This document shows positions 1 to 13,524 of a DNA stretch of 64,000 nucleotides, in pieces (within the stretch, counting starts at the first letter, position 1; each line of letters begins with the position of its first letter). The position numbers and the translations under genes are program-made. The notes under the pieces are model-generated. The model saw only the letters and a program-made list of their open reading frames with translations, was not told the origin of the DNA and searched no databases. The stretch lies in contig NC_087386.1 of the NCBI RefSeq assembly GCF_963675165.1, positions 2,420,169 through 2,484,168 of the forward strand, given 5' to 3'. The DNA comes from Halichondria panicea. Lineage: Eukaryota > Porifera > Demospongiae > Suberitida > Halichondriidae.

Positions 1-3000
1 ATATCCTCTCTCCTCACATGTACCCTCTGTGGACTGTTACTCAACAACAGAGCGTGAGTTTATTGCATGTACATATAATGGTGTACTAGGCTGACTTGTA
101 TACATGTACTACTGCATGAAGGCAGAAAGAATAACTTGCGTGGCTTTATTTAGGATTAGTACGTACTGAAAGTTTCATGCTGTACAGACGTGTACTTGCA
201 ATAATTGATGTATACATGTGTGAATGCATTTGTGTATTTGAACATGTTCATTTCTCTACATGTCCGTGTCCTACTGCTTGTTTATGTGACTACTGCTAAT
301 GATTACTGGAACAACAGTATGTAAGTTACAGTATGCAGACATGTATGAATGCACTCACTGCTCCTACCATCATCCCCCTCTCTCTGTTTCCATGTGTGTC
401 TCACGCTGGTGTCTCATTGGACTAAACAGAAGGTGAGCGGGACACTGCACTGACTTGTGACTGTACTTGTGTCAGTATTGTTTGAGTTGCATGAGTACAT
501 GTGTATTGGCATTCATAGTGTACAGGTTTGTGATTATATTCTTTTCTCTCTCCCTACATTTCCATGGTTACTGAATATCTGGAACGATAGGAAGTGAGTT
601 AAACAATGTTGGCAAACATACCCTACACCTCATGTGCATTCAGTTTGTAATAGTCTCATATCCTTACCTGACTCTAGTAGCTATACTGGTTGCTCCTATA
701 GACAACTCATAATGTGTGACCACAAACACACAGTCTAACCTCTTGTCTTGTTCACCTTGTCCAGAGGAAGGCTGGGTATGAGAGTGAACTGAAAAGTCAT
801 GAGACGGTGAGTGTTGACATGTACAGTTGCACTTACTACTCTCGTGGTAAGAGTGGTACACGTAGTCTAGCTGAACGACAATGTGTGTACATGTACTGTC
901 CATTGTATGATGAATGGTTGCTTTTTGTCTACCTTTGTGTATGTTTTATATGTCCACTTTTACTGTTTGACTGTGTGAGGTTATACCGTATAGCGGGTAA
1001 ATATAATAATTTTTATTATTATGATATTCTCGCCAAGATTGGTGGTTGCTGATTTTGATAATTTGTACATTTGTATCAGCTGCATGTTCTATTTAGTGAA
1101 ATGCTCATTCAGTCATATATAAAGTTTATAATAATATTTTTACTCCCCCAGAGAAGAGCTGCCCTCCAACAGAGACTGTCTGGTGACATCACTGACCAGG
1201 ACCGGAGACAACTGCAGGGAGAGCTGGAGGAGGTGGAGGGGAAGATCAAGCAGTGTGTCTCAGGGATACAAGCGTCTGAGAGGGATATACATCGCTATGA
1301 GAATGCTATTGCTGAGATACGAGGAGAAGCAGAGGAGAGGCAGAGAAAGGAAGGTGAGGGGAGCAAGGAACTTTATAGTACAGTGAGTGTTGATGCTCAT
1401 AGTTGCAATCACTCGTACGTACCTGTAGCAACTTACATGTAGTGTGTTATTAGTAGACTGTACCTACAGCTGTTGTGAGGTCCTCATACTTTATATAATC
1501 GTGTATTGCAAAAGCGTTTGCTCCACCCACAACATTTTCGTTCGCCTATCACATTTGTTGTGTTGCTAGGCAACTGCCCCTGATTGTGCACACTACAGTG
1601 TACTAGAGCATTGTTCCTGTTACAGTAGAACCTCGATTATCCGGACACCTTGGTTCCAGAAGCAGGCCGGATAAGTGAATATGCCGGATAATCGAATAGA
1701 TAAACCACGCCTTGATCCACCCACTTTATTGATGAACAGCAGTGCCACATGTTGTCTGCGCATGCGCAAAAGAAAAGCAGGCATGTCTCCATGGTAACAG
1801 CTGCAACGCGCATGCGCATTTGAGGGACATGCCCATTTTCTGAATATGTAATCTGATTAAAGAGAAAACTGCCAAGCCGGATAATCGAGGTTCCGGATAA
1901 TCGAGGGCCGGATAATCGAGGTTCTACTGTACTACTCTACACACTGTGGTGGTATGGATATGGTTTATTGGACTTTTTAATACCAACTTTCAATGATTTG
2001 GGTTCGTGACGTTGTACTGTGTTACTTAATTATGACATCATCATGTTAATTCAAGCATAGCACATTCCTGTAGTGATCAGCCACATCATTATTACCCAGT
2101 ACATGTATTCCCTGTCATTGGTGGGTCACCCACTTAGCAAACTTTAAAGGTTTTCGATTTAAAGGTAGTTTATGTTCAGCTGCTTCATGTCCTTCATTTC
2201 CACTTGCACTTTATTGGCTTCTTACGTATACGCACAGCTGCTGTGTCCGGTTAGATCCATTTGTCAATTGTGTATTGCTAGCTAGTCTAGCTGAGCACAA
2301 TTAAATGTCATTTACCTGAGAGGTTTCATGTGGCTGAGATTGTTCTAAACTTGTACTTCCTGAATAAAGTTATGCTTAGGGCTGAGTCTGAGAATACTGG
2401 AGCATGCAGGATTGATACTAGAACTTAAGTATTGGTTTTTAATTCTTTGTTTGAGGTAGCTAGCTAACTGAGACAAAGCCAAAGTGAAACGCTTCACGGT
2501 GCTATCTATATCTCTGATGATTGATTTGCAGCCAGTGCATGAAAAGATGGGCAGGGCTGCTTGATTTCAACTATAGGGGAGCTCTACCCAATTTTCTCAG
2601 CAGCTTTTGGGGGGGTTTCTGGGCAACCAGGAAACAATGGTAGCTACGCCCCTGGTATATTTGTCAAAAGATGTACAAATTTTAAGGTTGAATGGAAAGT
2701 TTGGAGTGGAGTCAGATACAGATGCTAGCTTGCTTAGTATACTCTCAAAAGTACATTACATTATTCAAAAGTATAGAAAAAAAGTTTTTTAATGAGATCA
2801 TAATTTTTTTATTATTAGCGTGTACTTATATTAATTTAGCGGTTATTACTAAATTCGCTAAAATTAGTAACAGGAGTTCATACTCGTGATAGTAACAATA
2901 AGGTATAAGTATAGCACATTCATCATATCATTCTCTGTCATTGGTTGGTGACATAAATTATATCATAATAATAGTCTATCTTGTCACCCAGCTAAAGGTA

Positions 3001-6000
3001 GCTATATTGCATATAGTTAACATCCCTAACACATACACACATCTATAGCACATCTAGAATCGAAGCGGTTGTTTAATGAGGCGATGAAGCACGGACACGT
3101 CTTGGTCAACATTGTCAACATGCTTGTGTTTGGACCGGCGGGAACAGGGAAGACCAACCTCAAGCACCTGCTAACTGACAAGCCCCCTCCACTACAGCGT
3201 GACAGCACTCCTTGTATGGAAAAGCCAGTACGCATTCGACCCGTGTCCAATACGAAATTCAAGACAACTGGAAGAGGCTGGGAAGAGATGTCTCAGCCAA
3301 AGATGCTCAATCTACTAGCTGAAATCATTGCCAAGTTACCAAAAGAAAGCACCGATCACCTAGTTGGAAAAATCACTGATCGCTCCATGGCATCAAGGAT
3401 TGCCAATGGCTTGAAGAAAATGATGATGGCATTAAGGATTCCCAAGAGAATGACCACTACCAAGCCAACTTCTGGTTCCAAATTGAGCCCATCGACGAAC
3501 GATTCCGATGAACTTTCTGGCTCTGCAAGAATGTTGGACAAAGCCATTGATGAAGTGATAGCGAGTGTAGTGAGTGGTGTGGCAGAAGAGCTGCCAGCCA
3601 CACAGGGAACTGACCAACTGTCGAGCAGTGACCAGCAAGAAGGAGAACTGTTTGATTCCAACTGGGTGTATGTTACCGACTGCGGCGGCCAGCCGCAATT
3701 CCACGACGTCAGCCCTCTCTTCATCAAGCACATTTCGGTGGCGTTGATAGTCCTGCGTTTGATTGATGAACTCTCCAGTTTCCCTTCTGATGAGTACTAC
3801 AAGGATGGGCAGCTTGTTGGTAGTCCTCATGCATCTCACATGACCCTCGGGGAGACACTTCAGAGTCTCATTCGATCGATTGAGTCCCATACCTCACAAG
3901 ATAAGAAGCCAAAGATGATCTTTGTGGGCACATTCTTTGATCAGCTTAAGAGCTCGAATACAATTATCGAGAGGAATAAAGAGATTCTTGACATGCTGCC
4001 ACCCGATATCAAGAAGCTATTGGTGTACGAAAATCTTGGATTGAACAATCTTATTTTTGGTCTCAACACAATCAGCCGAGAAGAAGATTCACTGGCCACT
4101 GCCAATAGGATTAGAATTGCTATTGAGCGCTCTATTCCGCTACAAGTCAAAATGCCCATCTGGTGGTCCTTCTTGGATTCACTTCTCCAGAGTTTATCTG
4201 CCAGTCTCGAGCGAGGTGTACTAGGCATTGAAGAATGTCTCCAATTAGCCACTCGATTTGGTTATTTGCTCAAAGATCTTGAAGCTGCTCTGGTCTTCTT
4301 TGACAACGTGTGTATAGCGCACTACTATCCCTCCATTCTCCCCAACACAGTGTTTGTGGATGCCCAGATTCCACTAGACAAGATCACCGAGCTCTCACAG
4401 CACGCCATCTTCTTGAGGAATGCACACTCTACTGTTAGCCCAGGAGGGACAGGCGCCGAATGGAAGAGATTTCGAGACGAGGGCATAATCACTTTAAAGT
4501 TTCTACGATTCTTCACGAAGCATTACGTTGAAGGTATCTTTTCTCCAGAAGATATGCTGTTGATCATGAAAGATCTTCTTGTGATTGCTCCCATTCCTCT
4601 AGTCGAAGCCACTTCCCACCAAGCCGAGTTCTTCATGCCATCTCTACTCACATCGATCCAACCTGCTGAGCTAGACAAAATCCGTTCCTCCTTCACAATA
4701 TCACCCTTCGCTATCTACTTTCGTAGTGGGTGTATTCGCTCTGGAGTCTTTTGCTGTCTAGTTGTGGACGTAATCAAGAGGCTGGGCTGGAAAGTTTTGC
4801 TCCCCTCAGGGAAACCAATTTGCTTTGCTAAAAATTGTATCCAGCTAAAACTTCCCGAGCTCCCGTGTACCGTGACTCTGATCGACTCCTTCTCGTATCT
4901 TGAAGTGTATATCAAGGTCCTTCTTTCTCTTCGCAAAGAACTTTGCCCTGCGGTCCGCAACGAAATTTTGAAGAGCATTAGATTGTCCTGTCAAGCGTTG
5001 CATTACAACAACGACACACCCAAGACAGGCATCTTTTGCCCATGCAAGAAGAGCACCGGAAGCACACGCAAATTGCACCTTGCCGATGTCAGCGAACGAA
5101 ATGGCTGTAAGTTTTGGATGTGCTCCCTTGAGGCTGATGTGTGGGAAGAGCTCAGTGAAGAAGATAGAATCTGGCTGGACAATAGCGAAGGTTCTTGTGA
5201 GTACAGTGATTTTTAAATTGAAATTTACTTCTTTGTTCCCTCCTAATGTAGGTGAACCGTCCTCTGCTACGGGAGGTACTTGTACGAAGACTGAGAGAAA
5301 GATTGATCAGCAGCAAAACTCTAGTAAGTATACATAACAGCAGCTCTATAGTGAAAGAACAATATTAACTATCGTTGGTTTAATGTGCCTGTTGTTGTTT
5401 TTAAAAAATTAGTAATTCCTTTTGTTTTGTTCAGTCCATCAATGTGGGACTCTGGCCAATGTTGTTAGTAGCACTGGATCTGGAATGAGTGATCAACAGC
5501 CTTGTTTGAGTGAGCATGTTAATTGACAAACGTATACTACATGAGCGTAACTGCTGTGTCTGCTTTTCCTCAGGTAATTCTGTAATGGAAGATGTGTGCT
5601 TGAAGACGGAAGTACATGTGCATGTTCATGATCAGCGAAATACTTCTGGTAGGCTTTTTATTTTGTGGTTTTTTTGTTTATAACTGTTTCCTCCTCAGAC
5701 AAATCCTCTCCTGCAATGGAACATGTGTTCGATAAAATGAGCGATCAACATACCAGTAAGAAAATTCAACAAGTTATTTCAAGCTTGAAAGTTTAATTTT
5801 TTTTCTCCGACCTGATAATGATTTAGTATAACTGTTGTTTTCTTCAGGTGAATTATCCTCTGCTGCAGTAATGGAAGATGTGTGTAAGAAGACTGGAGTG
5901 AGGGACCAACAACTAGATCAAGAAATCCCTGAGAGTGACATCACTCGATTTGCGGAGAAATTTCCACACCTACTGAGCGTGCACAAGGTAGGCAGTACTC

Positions 6001-6851
6001 TAAATCTTAATAAGTACTTATCCTCCTGACATTTTGGCAAGGGAAGTACATGTAAGATGTTAGTTGGGTGTGATGACATGTTCGTGGTATGCCAATAATC
6101 AAGAATTCTTTAACCTGCCCTATTAAGAATATTGTTCACCAGAACCACTCAATTGTATTCCCATTGAGTTTTCGCTAGAAGGTATTTGCTATAGGGGCAA
6201 TCCCCACCAAATTAAACACTGTTTATTTGCAGGTTTTGACAATTAATGATCTACAACATGTGTACGTGACTCTACATGAAAGTGCCCCTTACTGGTTGAA
6301 TCTGGGATTGGCTCTAGGTCTCCGTCATTCTGTTCTCAACAACATCGATACTGGCAAGCATCGTGGTGATAATGTGCTGTGCTTGCGTGAAATGTTGGTT
6401 AAGCTCCTGAGTGCACAACATGTAACATGGAGTCTCCTGTCAGACGCTCTCAAAGCGCCCACAGTGAAACTCGTCAATTTGGCTGATAGCATCATGGGTA
6501 ACCATTTTCAGTGTTTGCATGTGTAGTTTGCTTTATTTGTCATTTTTAGTGCTTGATATAGACATTAAAATGTACATAACTATATTAATTTTTGTGGTGC
6601 CTTTTTTTCATGCAGTCAATCAATCCAACCTACTCGATCGACTCAACCTCACCCCAGCCGACCTCGGTGATGTAACTGATGTCACACGTCGTTATGGCAA
6701 TCAAGCTGGAGTGGCTCATGCATTGAGAGTGTGGCAAAGAGTGAATCCTTCCAGAGCTACCTTCAGGGCCTTGGTAGAAATTGCCATAGGACTGAGAAGA
6801 GGAGACAGTGCTACAGACATTTGTAGATTCATTGTAGAGAATACGAGTTGA
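1..6851 (+). CDS. P-loop GTPase (ROC/COR-like) with two death domains, gene A (5' end outside window)
   Basis: Predicted exons are 51-53, 318-320, 430-432, 591-593 (single codons), 765-806, 1152-1353, 3058-5196, 5252-5323, 5435-5509, 5574-5648, 5699-5755, 5848-5987, 6233-6497 and 6616-6851. All splice phases agree and the total is 1,105 codons including stop. Exons 765-1353 encode a charged coiled coil. The big exon has a Walker A/G1 loop (GPAGTGKTN), a switch-II-like DCGGQ motif and a G4-like GTFFDQL, followed by a COR-like region. Four short linker exons resemble each other. The last two exons encode two death-fold domains (conserved W/L pattern; LRRGDSATDIC near the end). Likely a cytosolic signalling or innate-immune switch by domain logic; the ligand is unknown. 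The first exons lie left of the window. Confidence 0.8.
1623..1929. mobile_element. Tc1/pogo-like MITE, filled site in copy 1
   Basis: Terminal inverted repeats begin CAGTAGAACCTCGATTATCC and the element sits between TA dinucleotides. Copy 2 (about 19,885-19,905) has the empty site with a single TA, which proves insertion and the TA target duplication. The inside carries two copies of the palindromic core GCGCATGCGCA. No coding capacity. Confidence 0.85.
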
Positions 6852-7298
6852 ACTGACCGAACTGATTTTTAAGTTTTTATTGATACTTTTGATACTATTT
6901 TGTCTGCAATGCTTTGCTTTTCTGAACACATTATTTGTACAGTAGTCTCTGTGAGAAGTTGAACTGAGCATGTGCAGTATTAGCCTCGATTCCAGGCCGC
7001 TCTTCGCTCGAAGAGAGGCCTGCAGATGACAGTAGCAACGCCCACACATTAAAAAATGTCGTCATACAGCTAAGGTCAAAGTGCAGCAGTGTAAAATTAA
7101 AGGAAAAATCATGGTCGTGAAAAATTGAAATCCAACCTTCAAGACAAAGAGACTCTGTGCTTTGTTTATCTTTCCTCCTACTATACTATGAACAGGTTAT
7201 AGCTAACAGGGTGAGTTGCAATATAATACTTATCAAATGAGTGTACAGTGCAGCACATAGACCTAGTCTAAAGTAGAACCATTGTACAGATAGTGACA

Positions 7299-9433
7299 AT
7301 GGTATTGTACGTGTGGGGAGTGGTGATTGTGTGCTCCCTACTACTCACTCATCACAATGGCGCACTATCAATGGGCCCCACTGAAAAGAAACACTACAAG
7401 TAAGTGTGTGTGTGTACACATTACCCTAGTCCTAGTAGTAGTCTAGAGGTTCCCATACTGGCCTTATTGTGTACCTACCTCAGCCTTTATTGTGTGGGAG
7501 GAATTTTGGTTTGTATGATTTTATTTGGTTTCCAGGGACAAGGTTCTGGAGATGTTCAATCATGCCTACCGTTCATACATGGTGAGCCTATCACATGACG
7601 TGTCTATCTAATCACATGACTCTGATTTACGCTGCTGACAGGACTTTGCATATCCTGCTGATGAGTTGGTGCCACTGACATGTAAGGGGCGTGTCCGGGG
7701 GGTGGAGCAAGGACGAGGGGACATTGACTTTACCCTGGGCAGGTTCTCCCTCACCCTCATAGACACACTGGACACTCTGGCTGTGAGTCAAGTATATACA
7801 TATAGTGTGTGGGTGGTCAGGGCAACCACATCCCCTGAGGCCCTATTGGAGGAGAAGCTATGTAACTTATTTAGAAGCCATTACCATGAATTAAGTAGCT
7901 ACTGTATTTGTCTGGAGATGGTTTCCTGTATTGAATAGTTAATATAGATGCTTCCACCAGAGGCTCCTCTCTTACCTTGACTTCCTTCCCCTATATCTGA
8001 ATCAGTACAATACACTATAGGACAGGAAGCTGTACTCTAACTGTACTGTACATGGTAGCCTGTTATTATTAAAGGGGCAGGAGCAATCTCCCCCTCCACC
8101 AATGTACATGTGTTTGTTCCCTCAGGTAATTGGTTCGGTTGATGAGTTTTCCTCGGCTGTACAAAAAGTCATGACAGACATTAGCTTCGACAGTGACTTG
8201 GTGGTCTCTGTGTTTGAGACCAACATACGTGTGCTAGGTGGTTTACTGGGAGGTCACTTTGCTGCCCTGGCTCTCAAAGAGAAGGGCTACCATCAGTTGG
8301 CTTGGTATGATGGGGGGCTGCTCAGAATGGCAGTGGAAGTGGGGAACAGATTACTGCCTGCTTTCAACACCACCACAGGTCTCCCCTATCCAAAGGTGAC
8401 TGCTCTGTACTCTGAAAAATAGCCAACAGAAAATACAGTTCAAAATTTTACCAAATTTGAAACTGGTCTTAGCCCTAAGTGTACAGTATGTCATGTGGAT
8501 AATACAACCTGTACATATGTAGAAAGTGCTTTATTATAGGCAAATCTCTGTTGCAAGTGCACTGCAATCCACTGTACTGTGCAAACTTGCCAACAGAAAA
8601 TACAGTCCATTCTGTACTAAAATTGAAACTGGTAGATAATACAACCTGTACATGTGCTGTATTGTATTGTGCCTCTCCTCAGATCAACCTTCGCCACGGT
8701 ATGGGCTACCCGAACATGGAGAAGACAACGTGCACGGCATGTGCTGGGTCCATGATCCTTGAGTTTGCTGCCCTCAGTAGACTAACAGGTGCAGTGAGTG
8801 TGTGTGTGTGTGTGCGTGTGCGTGCGTTGTGTGTGTGTGTACATTACCAAATGCATTTTGTAGCTCTAAGAGTTGTCTAGGCTTAGATTATTGGTTACAT
8901 TTGATAGATACATTGTGTAATGGTCAAGCTCTCTCTCTCTCCCATCAGGTGATCCTCAGTTTGAGGTGAAAGCCCACCAAGCAATGGAGGCAATCTGGCG
9001 TAATAGACACCGAGGGCACAATCTGGTTGGCTCAGTCATCAACGTACACAGTGCTGAGTGGACGAGAGTGGATAGCGGTGTGGGGGCGGGGATTGACTCA
9101 TACTACGAGTACTGTCTCAAGTCTTACATCCTGTTGGGGGACAGGAAGTATCTGCAGAGGTTTGGGAAGGTGAGCGAGGGGTTATTGAAACACTTTGTTC
9201 TTATACTGTTAGAGTTAAAATTGTGAGGTAAAGGAGTTAACAGAAACTGTGTATACAGTACAATATGTACATGCAAGGTCAGCAACTTCATTTTCTTTCT
9301 TTACCCCCTCCCCTACAGCATTAAGAGATACATCACGAATGGGCCCATGCTGGTGGAGGTGAGCATGAATTCACCTCATCGAATGACTAGATCTTTCATG
9401 GACTCACTTCTGGCGTTCTGGCCTGGTCTACAG

Positions 9434-9501
<68 letters not shown>

Positions 9502-11510
9502 ACATGCAGCACTGACTAAGAGAAACCACTAGCTCCCTTTTAGGGGTCGTAACTTGTGTCCAATTTATTTGTAGCTCTTTGATAAAGGTACCACAAGATG
9601 GTAGACTGAGATCAACAATTGTTTTTCGTGCCGTCGTTTTCTGTTTTGCCTTAATATCTCTGAACCTCTCTAGAACAGTTTGACATAGAAAAGTACTTCT
9701 TAGAGGCCGTTCGTCTATTGTAGTATGCAGTATACATTTTTGTATATACTGTACTTACCTAACCTTCATGTTTAAAATGACGGGGTTTGTTGTATCTATC
9801 TCCAGGTTCTGTGGGGTGACGTAGACACAGCTATACACATTCACGACATGCTTTATCATGTGATGGAGAGACACAACTTCCTACCCGAGGCATTCACTCA
9901 TGACTTCAGGGTTCACTGGGGAAACCACCCTCTCAGGCCTGAGTTCATTGAGAGCACTTACTTCCTCTACAAGGTACACCGTCATGTGTGTGTGGGGTGT
10001 GTGGGTGTTTGTGTGTGGGGGGATGGGGGTGGGTGGGGGTCCACGGAATTCAAGTTATGGCAGCTGAAAAGATTGAGGGGGTGGAGAGTTGCAGTTAATT
10101 TCAACAGCTATTAACTTTAGTACCGTTGATCGAATCTCCAAAATTTTGTGATTTTCGGAAAGTTTAGAAAATTTCCTTTCAAATGATATATATATTTCAA
10201 TCCAAAATTTCATCGGGGCCACAATTTGTCATTTTTCGGCCTTGGACCATGGGCTGGATCCACGGAATTCGAGTTATGGCAGCTGATAAATTGAGGGGGG
10301 TGGGGAGAGTTGCAGTTAATTTTAATTTGGGGGTGGGTGTGTGTGTGTGGGGTGGGGGTGGGTGTGTGTGTGTGGGGGGGGGGTGGGGGTGTGTGTTTAC
10401 TCTATGCATTAGCTGTACATGTATATATCACTTTCTGTTGTTTTGAAGAAAGCATCTCAGTAATTGGAATATTTCTGTAAGTACTGTAATCAACTCCTAG
10501 CGTGTGATGCTACTGCTCTGCTCTACTCTCTGTATTATTTTGATGGCTAAGTAGTTAATGAACGATTATGTTGTGTTATTACTGCAGGCGACTGGAGATC
10601 CATACTACCTGGACGTGGGTCGATCAGTGGTGAACAACTTGAACAAGTACGCCAGAGTGAGGTGTGGCTTCGCTGCCATCAAGGACCTCAGGACCAACGC
10701 TCACGAGGACAGGTAAGTCAGGGGAACCATTATATACTAATAGTTAGAATTTAGTTCCCATGTAGATCTCGCAAAAACTTATAATAATCAGTACTTGTAT
10801 GGCATCACAATCCTTGCCAGAATGCAAAGGTTAGATCGCAAAGTCTTAATAAACTCATTCACAAAGGGTTTATATTCTAGTAGTACGATATCATTTCATT
10901 GGCAATCTTCGATACTGTATAGAATGGACTCCTTCGTACTGGCTGAGACGTTCAAGTATCTGTTCTTGTTGTTTGCTGACGAGGGGGACAGTCCCCTGAA
11001 CATGGATGACTTTGTGTTCACGACTGAGGCCCACCTCTTCCCCCTCTCCCTCGCCAGCGCTAACACCACCCTCAATAGAGTCGTCCAAGAGGCAGTGAGT
11101 GGGTACAATACATACACAGTGTAGCGGCTATGCTGCTTCAGTATGCATTTTTTAGGTGCAGCTGCACATTGTAGGGGGGGGGGGTAAGGCAGCTCTTTTA
11201 TAGAGAGTAACTTTTTTTGAATGAGATTATGATAGCCTGGCTGTATGAGTTTGTCATGTGTTGTTCTCTCTGTGTGTAGTTGCTGGTGAAGAACACAGAC
11301 CTGGTGAATATGAGCACTGTCACTGTTACCACTAGCGGACCAGACTCTTCTGGGAAGGCAGCAAAGAACAAACCAGTCGCTGACAGCTTCACTAAAGGTT
11401 CACTGAAACACACACTAGACACCATGTACAGTAGTAGCCAATAATCCCGAATAATCCTGTCTATTCAGCACAGTTTTCTAGTTATGTTTATATACACACA
11501 CCCACACCCA

Positions 11511-11545
<35 letters not shown>

Positions 11546-13231
11546 ACACACACACACACAGAGTCTGTGGTGATCAGTGCGTACCTGATGTGCCCTAATG
11601 ACCGACGACCGTTTGTCCTGTTGGACCGCTTTGAGAAGATGGTCTTCAAACTTTGCACCAGCTCAAGGTTCAACAAACGACCAACCAGGTAACAGCAGCA
11701 GCTTGGTTCATTGTAGTCAATACACAATAATTATGAAGCCTTTACAAATTTGCTCTCAAATTCGAATAAAGTGTGCTATTGATACCTCCCCCACACACAC
11801 ACACACACATACGCCCACACACACACACACACACACATACGCCCACACACACACACATACAGTGCCAAGCGTAAGCGTCTCACTCCTCTTCGTCTCTCGA
11901 TCAATTCTCTGGACTTCAAGAACCCAGGTCACCTGAAGATCCTCACTGAGCTGGGCATTGTGGTTCAAGTGGTGGAGGGAGATAAAGTACAGGTCTCCCA
12001 CAATATGGCCAAGGCCAATAGCCCTGAGGACGCAGAGGAGGGATGGTACCTCATGCAGGATATTGTCAAGCTCATGAATCAGCAGCACGTCACAGGTAAA
12101 ATGCTTTTAGTGTTGTTGGTAATAGTACATGTACAGCTTTCAACCACATGTAATGTACTTCAATGTGCAGCGTCTTTAATGTATGGAGGTACATATAGGA
12201 ATTGATCTATACATACAGTACACAAAACCCTCCATCCTATAGTTTTATTTGCCAAATTTGAATAATCTGTTTCCCATAGCAATGACTGCAACTGTATTAC
12301 GCCTCCTATTAGATGGTAGTCAGAGACAGACACCGAAGCTGGCTCGTATACTGACCCCTGCTGACCTCCAGGAGAGGGGCATACGACACGAGTTCACTGT
12401 AGGTCCAGCCATGTTCGGGCCAGAGCTGGGCGTGGGGGAGTTCCAAGTGGGAGGGGAGTTGGTGGAGATGAAGCCAATCGGTGGAGTACTGGACAATGGA
12501 TCTCCGAGTATGACTCCCAGGAGGCCTGGGATATTATGGGGAAGATCCTGCTCATTAACAGAGGAGGCTGCCTCTTTGTACTCAAGGTACATAGTGTTGT
12601 ACCGTACACCATAACCATGTGGAGCCTATTAATGGTTGTGTTACGTTATCTAAATGTTTCTCTTAAAGTGCCTGTGATATAATTATTGTTTTAGGAACAA
12701 TTCTTCACTAATTGTATTCTACAGGCCAGGACTGCTCAGAAAGCTGGTGCAGCTGGGGTCATCATCACAGGTAAACTACACTGTCCAAGAGCTTGTAACT
12801 TTAGATAAAATTCTCTATATAAAAGTCCTTGACTGTACGTACGTATATAGTGTATTGCACACCATTCTGTGGTCTTTGTGAAATTGTATAATATGCTCTC
12901 TTAACGGTCCCCCCCCCCCCCCCTCCCAGATAATGTCAAGCAGTACAATACGACCCAGGTCCCTCCCTTCTCCATGAGTGGCGATGGATCCAGTGACATC
13001 ATAATACCGGCTGTGTTCATGCAGCGATTGGACGCACTCTTACTCCGAGAGCTGCTCTCCAATGAGGCTGCTGTCAAATGGTATAAGAGGACAAAGCAAG
13101 GGCAAACTCCACCCACTCAATCAGCGGTGGATTATAACGAGCAGGGGCCCACTCATGATGTGTGTAGTTCATGGTTCATCGAGCCAGTACAGTGGATGGA
13201 AAGCTCTCTACTGGGCAAAGTGGAGGGGAAG
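7299..13231 (+). CDS. EDEM3: EDEM3-like ER alpha-mannosidase (GH47) with PA domain, copy 1, probably damaged
   Basis: EDEM proteins trim mannose from misfolded ER glycoproteins for degradation. ATG 7299 opens a hydrophobic signal peptide. Exons are 7299-7399, 7536-7581, 7642-7782, 8126-8395, 8683-8788, 8949-9169, 9319-9433, 9806-9973, 10588-10712, 10923-11094, 11280-11397, 11562-11688, 11863-12095, 12280-12586, 12725-12770 and 12930-13231. GH47 landmarks are visible: [40 protein letters not shown] and TTEAH. A protease-associated domain ([11 protein letters not shown], then [11 protein letters not shown]) supports EDEM3 over EDEM1/2. Oddities: an 11-bp deletion in exon 9319 gives CAT-TAA unless the AG at 9324-9325 is used; exon 12280-12586 needs a frame change near 12,490; no KDEL-type tail was found. 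It is the least broken of three copies. Confidence 0.8.
9434..9503. repeat. (CA)n microsatellite after EDEM3 exon 7, copy 1
   Basis: Long pure CA run right after the exon 7 donor. Matching runs are at 25,045-25,098 (copy 2) and 39,327-39,382 (copy 3), so the tract came before the duplication. Confidence 0.95.
11495..11560. repeat. (CA)n/(CCCACA) microsatellite
   Basis: CA-rich run forming the end of the intron before EDEM3 exon 11562; the acceptor AG ends the tract. Confidence 0.9.
11793..11860. repeat. (CA)n with CATACGCC spacers
   Basis: CA run interrupted by ATACGCC units, directly before EDEM3 exon 11863. Confidence 0.9.
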
Positions 13232-13483
13232 GTGAGGCTGCTACTTGTGCATTAGCTAAAATAGATACGTATCTTGAAAGCTGTATTTTGTGTTCTGATC
13301 GTCCAATTTCAAACTAATTGATGCATTCAAGAGCTCTCAGAATTACCTTTCCAATGTTGTGCTTAGATACATGTACTATTTTGTGATAAGTTAAAATCCA
13401 ATTTTAACAAAGACTATACCCTTGCGTTATTTTCTAGAATTCAACTGTTTAGCTCGTAGAATTTGCTATATATTCTTCATAAT

Positions 13484-13485
<2 letters not shown>

Positions 13486-13524
<39 letters not shown>

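Noticed and set aside
3432-3890. Antisense ORFs inside the P-loop big exon
   Set aside because: Shadows of the sense frame, repeated in the same place in the paralog, with no domains.
10021-10446. GT-rich ORFs in EDEM3 intron 8
   Set aside because: Translations of simple repeats; the copies differ in frame and length.
12280-12586. Frame change near 12,490 considered as programmed frameshifting
   Set aside because: No slippery heptamer or downstream structure is evident, and only one copy holds this exon, so a mutation or sequence error is more likely.
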